From Dipteronia dyeriana (Eukaryota > Streptophyta > Magnoliopsida > Sapindales > Sapindaceae), in NCBI GenBank assembly GCA_032871835.1, contig CM065295.1:23136501-23200500 (forward strand): a stretch of 64,000 nucleotides of DNA, written 5' to 3'. Below, piece by piece: positions 56,337-64,000 of this stretch. A program made the position numbers and the translations under genes. Numbering within the stretch: position 1 is the first letter of the stretch; each line of letters begins with the position of its first letter. The notes beneath the pieces were generated by a model. That model had not been told where the DNA came from. It did not search any database and saw only the letters and a program-made list of their open reading frames with translations.

Positions 56337-57760
56337 AGGAAAATACTGCACCTAGGTGGATTAGAAAGGATGGACACCTTTGCCATGTTGCACAAATTGT
56401 TTTGAAAGCTCATTCTTATGATTTTTGGTATTTGGATAGTGGGGTGCTCTAGGCACATGACTGGAAATAAGAGTTTTTTTGAGACTCTTGTGATGGAGGA
56501 GGGAGGAAATGTCACATTTGGTGATGGATCCAAAAAGAAGGTAAAAGGAAATGGAACCATTTCCAATCCCGGATTACCCTCCTTGTCCAATGCTTTGTAT
56601 GTTGATGGTCTAAAAGCCAATTTGATAAGCATTTCACATCTTAGTGATGATGGACTCTCTGTCTTGTTTAGGAAAAATGATTGTTCTATCCTATTGCCGA
56701 ATGGAAAAACCTTGTTAAAAGGTATGAGGTCTAGTGACAATTGCTATTGTCTTGAGGCTAGTAGTGTGTCTTGTAATGTGTCCAAGGATGAACAAATAGA
56801 GTTGTGGCATGAAAGACTTGGTCACATTTATTTTAGGGATTTAAGAAACTTAGAAAGTTCAATGTTGTGCGAGGCTTTCCCAAGCTTGGGAAAAAGGTTA
56901 ATGGCGTTTGTGGACCTTGTCAACAAGGGAAGCAAACCAAAAGTATGCACAAAAAGGGCAAGTACTTATCCACTAAGGAACCTCTAGAGCTTCTCCACAT
57001 GGATCTAATGGGTCCTATACAAACCGAGAGTTTAGGTGGAAAGATGTACATTATTGTGTGTGTAGATGACTTCTCTAGGTACACTTGGACTTATTTTCTT
57101 AGAGATAAATCTGAAAATTTTGACAAGTTCAAGATGCTTTGCTCCAAAATTCAAAATGAGATGAACTATAAAATTAAAAGCATTAAAAGAATTAGGAGTG
57201 ACCATGGGAAGGAATTTGAGAATGCTCACTTTGAAAACTTTTGCAATAGTCTAGGCATTTCTTATGAGTTTTCGGCTCCTAGGACACCTCAACAAAATGG
57301 AGTTGTTGAGAGGAAAAATAGCGTTCTTCATGAAATGGCCTGTGTGATGTTGCTTAGCAACAATGTCTCTAGGAATCTTTGGGCCGAGGCCGTCAATACT
57401 GCTTGCTACATAGGAAATAGAGTCTTCCTTAGGCCCCACACTAGGCAAATCTTCTATGAGTTATGGAAAGGTAGGAAGCCAAATGTTAGCTACTTCCACA
57501 CTTTTGGAAGTAAATGCTACATATCGAATGACCGTGATCAACTTGGCAAATTTAATGCTAAGAGTGATGAGGGTATCTTCATTGGCTATGCCTTGAATAG
57601 GAGAGCCTATAGAGTTTTTAATCTAAGAACTAGGAACATAATGGAATCATCTAATGTTGTCATTGATGATACTAAGCTCAAAACTAATGACCATGAGAAG
57701 GAGGTAGATTTAGTTGATTACTCCCCTTTAGAGAAGGTTGTTGATGTCTCTAATGTTTAA
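56337..57760 (+). pseudogene. SIRE protease-integrase (broken)
   Basis: Protease active site WYLDSG continues as CSRHMTGN only after a one-base shift at a G run near 56,440-56,445. A second shift lies near 56,862. Pre-integrase zinc segment is LWHERLGHIYFRDLRNL and CGPCQQGKQ; integrase core is LLHMDLMGPI, VCVDDFSRYTWTYFL, RSDHGKEFENAHF and TPQQNGVVERKN, and the tail runs to WKGRKPNVSYFHTFGSKC and KSDEGIFIGYA. From 56,867 to 57,760 the integrase is open. The three acidic residues are visible. Confidence 0.9.
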
Positions 57761-57897
57761 AAGACTAACCTTGATGTTGACATAACACAACCTATTGATA
57801 GGTAAACTCAGAAGAACATGCTCCATGGGTTAGGAAACCCCATGACAAAGAGGACATCATTGGAGAGGTTATTGAGGGTGTTAGGACTAGGCATCAA

Positions 57898-58945
57898 ATG
57901 GCTAATCTAATTAGCTACACATGTTACACCTCTCAAATAGAACCCAAGAAAATTGATGAAGCCTTAAAAGATGAATTTTGGGTTCTTGCCATGCAAGAAG
58001 AGCTTAACCAATTTGAAAGGAATGAGATTTGGACACTAGTTCTTAGGCCTAAGGACACCAATGTGATAGGCACCAAGTGGGTATATAGGAACAAATCCGA
58101 TAAGGATGTCAACATTGTGCGAAACAAAGCTAGGATGGTAGCACAATGAGACTCTCAAATTGAGGGTATTGACTTTGAAGAGACATTTGCTCCCGTTGCT
58201 AGGATTGAGTCCATTAGGCTTCTTTTATCCATTTCTTGTTTGCACAAGTTCAAATTATATCAAATGGATGTTAAGAGTGCCTTCCTCAATGGCTTTTTGC
58301 AAGAGGAAGTGTTTGTTGAGAAAACCCAAAGGGTTTATGGATCCTCACCACCCTAATCATGTCTATCACCTCAACAAAGCTTTATATGGGTTGAAACAAG
58401 CACCTAGGGCTTGGTATGAGCGTCTCATCCAATATCTCATAGACAATGGCTACACTAGGGGTAGTGTTGACAAGACTCTATTCATCAAGAAAAACAAAGA
58501 TGAGCTATTTATAGCTCAAATCTATGTTGATGATATAGTCTTTGGCTCCACCAATGACATTAAAGTCCAACAATTTGTTGATGTCATGTCTCATGAATTT
58601 GAGATGAGTCTTGTTGGTGAGCTAAGTTACTTTCTAGGTTTACAAATTAAGCAAATGGATGATGGGATTTTCATATCTCAACCTAAGTATGCCAAAAACC
58701 TAGTGAAGAAATTTGGCCTTGAAAGTGCCAAACATTGTGATACACCTATGAGTACCACTTTAAAGTTAAACAAGGATGCTAGTGGTAAAAGTGTGGACCA
58801 AACTTTATATCGTGACATGAATGGTAGCTTGCTCTATTTGACCGCAAGTAGGCCCAATATCTCTTTTAGTCTGGGTGTATGTGCTAGGTACCAATCAGAT
58901 CCTAAGGATTCAGTCTCTCTTTTGTTAAGAGAATCATTCGATATG
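57898..58945 (+). pseudogene. SIRE reverse transcriptase (broken)
   Basis: MQEELNQFERNEIWTLV and VIGTKWVYRNKSD; a TGA at 58,147-58,149 follows RMVAQ. Then come GIDFEETFAPVARIESIRLL, YQMDVKSAFLNGFLQEEVFV, and in a shifted frame LNKALYGLKQAPRAWYERL and IAQIYVDDIVFGSTND (YVDD). Last are FLGLQIKQMDDGIFISQPKY and YLTASRPNISFSLGVCARYQ. The frame is lost again near 58,920. The motif order is normal for a copia RT. Confidence 0.9.
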
Positions 58946-59463
58946 TGAATGGGGCATCCAACTATGGGATTTGGTACTATTTTGACACTAATGCTAGTCT
59001 TGTAGGCTTTAGTGATACAGATTTGGCAGGAAATTGTGATGATTGGAAAAGTACATCGGGCGGTTGCTTTTTCCTTGGGAACAACCTTGTCTCTTGGTTT
59101 TGCAAGAAGCAAAATTTGATTTCCTAGTCCACGGCTGAGGCCGAATACATGCTGCTGGGAGTGGATGCACACAATTCCTTTGGATGAAGCAAATGCTAGT
59201 CGGCTATGGATTCAATCAAGGTACTCTTACTCTCTTTTGTGATAACATGAGTGCAATTAATATTTCAAAGAATCATGTTCAACATTCTAGGACTAAGCAT
59301 ATTGACATCCGTCATCATTTCATTAGAGAACTAGTTGAGAGCAAATGCATTGTACTTGAGCATGTATGTACAAATGATCAACTAGCGGATCTATTTACTA
59401 AACCCTTAGATGCTACTAGATTCAAGACTCTTAGTAGATCTATTGGGATTTGTTTAATGGAGT
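58945..59463 (+). pseudogene. SIRE RNase H (broken)
   Basis: GFSDTDLAGNCDDWKSTSG, FFLGNNLVSWFCKKQNLIS, then a stop (tag, 59,125-59,127) before STAEAEY. A further frame change leads to MLVGYGFNQGTLTLFCDNMSA, HSRTKHIDIRHHFIRE and TNDQLADLFTKPLD. It ends at a TGA at 59,463-59,465. Typical copia RNase H motifs are present, and the catalytic AEAEY and CDN words are recognisable. Confidence 0.88.
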
Positions 59464-59465
59464 GA

Positions 59466-60693
59466 TGTGCTGTGGTCTTTGACCCCATAAGGGGAACTCA
59501 AGCAAAGAGAGCTTTTGTATACTTGTTGCATCCATTTTTCTTTAAATGTTTATGCTCCTTTATTGATTGCTTGAGTAGCTTGGTTGCACTTATATATTAT
59601 ATTGTATTTTCTTTAATAAGTGTGAACTTTGCTTTGATTACAATCCATGTCATATTTATGTTCAAACATGAATTTTTGGACTAGGAGATTTACATAGGAA
59701 GTACATGTTGAATGACCTATAATTATCTACATGACATGTTGATTCTTTAATGACATGCTAATGAAAAATGATAAAGCATGAATTGATGAATGCAATTGTT
59801 AAATGCAACACATTGTGTGAAAATACTAGTGAGACTAAAATGTTTAATCAATGTCTCTATTTCTTTATTAGTTGATCATGACTATTATCATACGGGGTTT
59901 CCTCCCGGAAAAATCAAATAGGGTGCAAAGTTGCTCATGCCATGTTTAGCTTATAAAGTTGGATATAGTGCCATTTAAAACATGAATCTATTAATCTCTA
60001 TATCCTTGCTTCTCTCATGACAAATGGTGAAATTGGTTTGAATTATTTTGGAAACCTTTGTCATTTGCTTTGCCAAATACCATTGTTTTTGGACTTGAAT
60101 GCAACATGTCTTGTATGCAAAGCATTTTTTGATTCACACATTGTCTTCAAATAAATCTCCTTGTGTCTCTCCTATCAATTAAGATTGAATAAATGTGGCT
60201 TATATAATTATGCAACAATCTTGTATGCTCTTTTCTTTCTTTGCCTTGAGTGACCCGGTTGAGGACTTCTCCTTTGCCTATATCATGACAAAAAGGGGGA
60301 GTAGCATTGACCTAGCATATTGTGATGTTATGGGAGTAGCATGTGTTGGCTTTGAGGGGGAGCATTGCATGAGTGTACTTGTTTGAGGGGGACATTACAT
60401 GTAGGGGGAGTAACCCGTTGAGGGGGAGCATTGCGTGAGTATTTCACGATGTCATACTCATATTATTGAATGCAATTGCCTTTGTTTTATATTCACTTGA
60501 TCATCTCACATGCACTTGGTTTGAAAAGCGTATTTGTGCTTGCCTTATATGTAGGGTTGTTAGTTCTCCAAGAGATTGAAGACTTGAAGTTTTTTTTATG
60601 TTTATCTCTTTGTAATGTAGAATATCTTCCCGGTATTTTTCTGTTTTGTTTTGTGAGGATCAATGTGAGTGGTGGTTTTGTCACGAAATAGCC
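59466..60693 (+). other. SIRE 3' spacer with repeated purine tracts
   Basis: 1.2 kb between RNase H and the 3' polypurine tract. SIRE relatives often have an env-like ORF here. Only short hydrophobic frames remain (59,472-59,684), so no such gene is called. Purine tracts of the form gagggggagcattgc lie between 60,290 and 60,430. Confidence 0.7.
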
Positions 60694-60705
60694 AAAGGGG
60701 GAGAT
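60694..60705 (+). other. Polypurine tract of SIRE element
   Basis: aaagggggagat directly before the LTR start TGAAAAG. Confidence 0.93.
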
Positions 60706-62239
60706 TGAAAAGTCCTCGTTTGTTGATTGACTTATTTCGTGAACAAACCACTTTATTGGGGTTCATGTAAGGGTAGCTTACGCTCTTAAGACCTCAAGAG
60801 GAGAAGCACGAAAGGTAAAATTCTTGTGCTTACTTACTTTGAAGAGATAGTTGCACACACTCACATTTTCATGCATATCTCTTGATCATATATGTTGAGT
60901 GTTTTCTTGTGTGCATTTTAGTTTAAATGACTCTTGTTGACCTATTTGCATCTTGTTATGAAAGTTTTATGTCATGCCAAGCATTAAAATAGGATTCAAT
61001 TTCATCACTCTTGAACTTATTGTTTTTGTGCATTTGAGTGTTGAAAAAATAAGCCTTGCGCTGGTGGTGCGCTACTCGACCAGCGCACCCCACCAATGCA
61101 ACATTCACAGTGGACTGTCGCTAGTCATGTTCCACTGAGGTGTGCTGCTGCAACAGCGCATAGTTGGGAAAATGTGCATGCGCTGGTGGTACGCTACTCT
61201 TCTAGCGCAGCCTCACCAGCGCAAACATTCCAGTGTTTTTATGCTTGTGTTGCGCCACCGTGCAGCGCCTGTCGACCAGTGCCTATTGAAATTTTTAGGC
61301 AGTGCACTGGTGATGCGCTACTCGACCATTGCACCTCACTAGCGCATAATGAAGAAGCTGGAACATTTTTTCCAAAACGACATCACTTTGTTTGGATCTC
61401 ATATATATATATATATATCTCATTGTCTTCAGGTCGTGTAAGAGTTCAAAATATCATATTGTTTCCTTAGAACACATTTTAAAAGGAAAAACACTTCCAA
61501 GAACTCATTTTTAATCACTCAAAGCATCCCATGAGCATTAAATCTTCATCTTGCATCATCTAAGTTCATTTAGAGTGCATATATGGATAGGGTTGCTTCA
61601 TCACATCTTGTTTGGTAAGCTCTTCACTATCTTCTCACGAGTTAAGTGTTTTTGCTTGCTAAACCATCTCTTTAATTAATTGTATTCTATTAGAATATTT
61701 CTAGATACAAATTAGAGATTGTTGTGATCACATGATTGAGTGTTGTATTGTGATAGCTTCATAGGATTGATTGATCTATGTTTAGCTAAGCTATTTGAAC
61801 ATGTCATTTAGGACTTGATATCTAGGATTGCATTAATTGTCATCTCATTATACTAGATAAGCATATAGGGTTTGTTCATTGAATATCATCATATATTCAC
61901 TTAGGACACTTTATCTCTTCATTGAGAAGTAAGACTTGTGTTGCTTCCGGGAGTAGGTAGCTTAAAGAAAAAGCAAGATGAACTAGGTTCACTTATACCG
62001 GGATTAGGTAGTGGTGGTGGATTAAATTGAGATTAGGTTATAATTCCTTACAATTAGTGGATTCGAGGTTTTAGTGTGGCGCACTCATCAGCCCGTGGTT
62101 TTTCCCATTTGGAGGGTTTCCACGTATATCTCAAGTGTCGTTTATATTTCATCATTTTTACACTTGTGATTTTATTGTAACTAGCTAGGGGAATTTTCGT
62201 AATCTTGACCTTTAATAAAAATTGGGTAAATTTGTTTAA
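60706..62239 (+). repeat. 3' LTR of the SIRE element (end truncated)
   Basis: About 1,534 bp, aligning with 52,565-54,156. Homology stops after gggtaaatttgttta, about 70 bases before the expected end, so the terminal sequence and the TSD are lost. Confidence 0.9.
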
Positions 62240-63284
62240 TCCCTCATTTTGGAGTAGATATCTTTTAGGCTAATTGTTTAGTCTATCCTTTTAAAGAAGT
62301 ATCTTGCTAAATTCCATTCATTAATACCTCTTAGGAGGTTATTCACGAAACATAAAGCTCAACTAAACTTGGAGGCCGTAGGTGTTCCAAAACACCTTCT
62401 CCAACTCAATTGTTTAAGGCATGTGATCGAATTCCAAAGAATGATTTACCAAGTTATCTAGATGTCAATTTAGATACTTAAACCATTAAATGCATGTTCA
62501 TACCAAAAGAGATATACGAGTTGCACTCCTATTCTATATGACATATTATCAAACAATGACAAACATTGCAGTATTCACAAAAATATAAATAGCTACAATT
62601 TTGGCCCATCCTAGAAAAACAAGTAAATTACATGTCTTGGAATACAAAAACTCCTTTCTTGGCGAACAAGTCTTCACGCGACCTTCGTCGTCCGGACTCT
62701 CTCGGCTGCCTCCCATGGGCGTGCACACCCTTGGCCCTTACCCGTGGGCGTGCACATGCCACAAACCCATAAAGGGCTGCCATGCGCAGCCCATGGCCTC
62801 CATAGGGCTGCCATGCGCAGCCCATGCCACAACAAACGTGGCTGCGTGCTCTTCACACGTACGTTCGTTGCTACGGCTTGCATGATCCCAAACTTTTTCC
62901 GGTTGCCCTTAATTCTTCAAACCTTCGAGTCTTCGAAACTTGAGTGTATTATAGAAGAATTATAAATAAAAATACTGCATTTTTTTTTAATTACAACAAC
63001 AAAATAAATAAAAAACTTAGCAACTACCAAGAGAGAAATTATGGCGATGATAGACCACCCTTCTTGTTACAATCCCAAAACAAAATACATTGAAATTCTA
63101 GAACCAAAATTGAGCAATAACAATCTACATATAAAACATATATATATATCCATACATTCCAATGTAAATATATATGTGATTACCTAGAGTGTCATACTGC
63201 CATCTCTTTCTAAAACATGCATATATACAATAAAAAGAAAAAGATTCACGAACACATACATCAATTAATCAAGGGTACAACTTG
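62240..63284 (-). other. Leader region of copia B
   Basis: Non-coding sequence between gag and the primer site of copia B. It has a GC-rich patch at about 62,670-62,870 with two copies of gggctgccatgcgcagccca (62,766 and 62,803). The open frames over that patch lack domains. Confidence 0.6.
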
Positions 63285-63296
63285 GCTCTGATACCA
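63285..63296 (-). other. Primer binding site of copia B
   Basis: The plus strand gctctgatacca gives TGGTATCAGAGC on the element strand, two bases from the LTR edge. Confidence 0.92.
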
Positions 63297-63298
63297 AT

Positions 63299-64000
63299 TG
63301 TAGGGAAAAAACCGTACAACGTAAGCGTGAAAAATTAGAAATTAGGGTTTGCGTATAAATAATTTTTTTCCCTTTTAATAACAAGAATCTTAACCCTAGA
63401 TTAATTGATGTATATAAAAAGTATCGTTCCTTTTTTTTCAAGACGATTGAACTAGCATCGAATTGAATCCGCAAGATCTTCCAATCTAATCACGAACATG
63501 AATCACCTAGGTGTGTGGGCTCCCTTTCTTTAAACTGTATACCTGAGGATGGAAACAAACAAAATTTTCTTCTTTGTTAGTCACAATAATTCTCCAAGAG
63601 AAAAAACCAAGAACCTGCGGTCACTTTTGAATTATCAATCAATTTGATTGAAACTCGCGTGAACCTTGATTCAATGTTGTACACAAAACCCTTTTGATGC
63701 AAAGGATCGAAAACAAAAACGTTCCCTCTTTTCTCTACGCTTGGTTGAATTCTTCAAACAATGAGTTGGACGAAGTTTTTTTTATATAACAATTAAAAAA
63801 GAAAAAAGAAACAACTTTTCACACCAAAAATTCATTCTTGGTCTAATTTAATAGGTATTATATATAGGAGACTAAATCCTCTCCTAAGAAGGATTTACTT
63901 GGTGGTTAAGAATCCTATCCTTAGGTGAATTTACTTGGTGTTAAGAATCCTTTTCCGAAAGGAATTCTTTCCTACACCAAGACTCCTAATCCAATTCAAT
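63299..64000 (-). repeat. 5' LTR of copia B (runs off the window)
   Basis: The edge tgtagggaaaaaaccg lies next to the primer site. The LTR continues to the window end, so its length and outer end are unknown. Confidence 0.75.

Larger units (their letters stand above)
52565..62239 (+). mobile_element. SIRE/Maximus-type Ty1/copia element
   Basis: Plus strand. Long LTRs (52,565-54,156 and 60,706-62,239), Met-tRNA primer site next to the 5' LTR, and a large gag with two zinc-knuckle regions. Pol follows with the SIRE-style integrase (YIIVCVDDFSRYTWTYFL). A 1.2-kb spacer holds several purine tracts before the 3' LTR. The last ~70 bases of the 3' LTR are missing, so no TSD can be read (left flank tttat). 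It is nested in copia B. Multiple stops and frameshifts make it non-functional. Confidence 0.92.
49498..64000 (-). mobile_element. Ty1/copia element, family B, truncated and split
   Basis: A minus-strand copia whose pieces are RT (49,526-50,299), integrase (50,594-51,709) and gag (51,830-52,500). A 9.7-kb SIRE insertion follows, then the leader (62,240-63,284), Met-tRNA primer site (63,285-63,296) and 5' LTR (63,299 to beyond the window). Its RT end, RNase H and 3' LTR are missing at the gypsy junction. The domain style differs from family A. Confidence 0.85.

Noticed and set aside
59472..59684. Env-like ORF after SIRE pol
   Set aside because: It is short and merely hydrophobic, and nothing else env-like surrounds it; composition explains it.
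62601..62885. 94-codon open frame in GC-rich patch
   Set aside because: It overlaps frames on the other strand equally long, and lies in the leader of copia B; GC composition and the duplicated hairpin explain it.

Overview
This window is repeat-rich nuclear DNA of a seed plant, most likely a eudicot. The grounds are the AT-rich background, the plant-type Ty1/copia and Ty3/gypsy families, PBS sites matching plant initiator Met-tRNA, and a spliced gene remnant with plant GT/AG junctions. I found no intact protein-coding gene, rRNA, tRNA or CRISPR array. Nearly everything recognisable is a transposable element in some stage of decay, and many boundaries can be fixed by target-site duplications (TSDs).

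1-5,070 is AT-rich DNA with a decayed hAT transposase C-terminus (1,781-2,152), a purine-rich minisatellite (3,481-4,060) and TA microsatellites. 5,078-12,207 and 18,769-25,793 are two minus-strand copies (A1, A2) of one Ty1/copia family. Between them lie two hAT-type non-autonomous elements with perfect 8-bp TSDs (15,560-15,964 and 17,144-18,129). Copy A2 sits inside a third DNA transposon, a MULE-type MITE with a 9-bp TSD (18,432-26,405).

27,121-36,165 is a higher-order tandem array built on a GTAACCATTTTCACGG-like motif. It is split by about 0.9 kb of other sequence, into which a 6-kb coding-less LTR element (28,613-34,644) inserted. 37,430-39,300 carries five exons of a conserved plant gene on the minus strand, with readable splice sites but a stop codon and two frame breaks.

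39,665-43,745 is a 5'-truncated Ty3/gypsy pol (Tat-like, with a second RNase H) on the plus strand, interrupted by two solo LTRs of other families. 44,700-47,290 is a decayed ORF resembling the 'putative gypsy type transposon' domain. It lies antisense to a second gypsy integrase fragment (48,414-49,497, minus) with a 98-bp tandem repeat between them. That integrase fragment is joined to the broken reverse transcriptase of another copia element (family B, minus, 49,526-64,000+) through a 28-bp filler copied from the same integrase. Family B is itself split by a near-complete SIRE-type copia (52,565-62,239, plus).

The genes do not form a pathway: gag, protease, integrase and RT/RNase H belong to separate dead or dying retroelements. 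The value of the window is its readable insertion history, several recombination or repair scars, and unusual repeat structures. I found no new biological system. The strongest candidates for follow-up are the higher-order array, the templated copia/gypsy junction, the copia family whose Met-tRNA site lies about 69 nt from its LTR, and the hairpin triplets in the SIRE LTRs.
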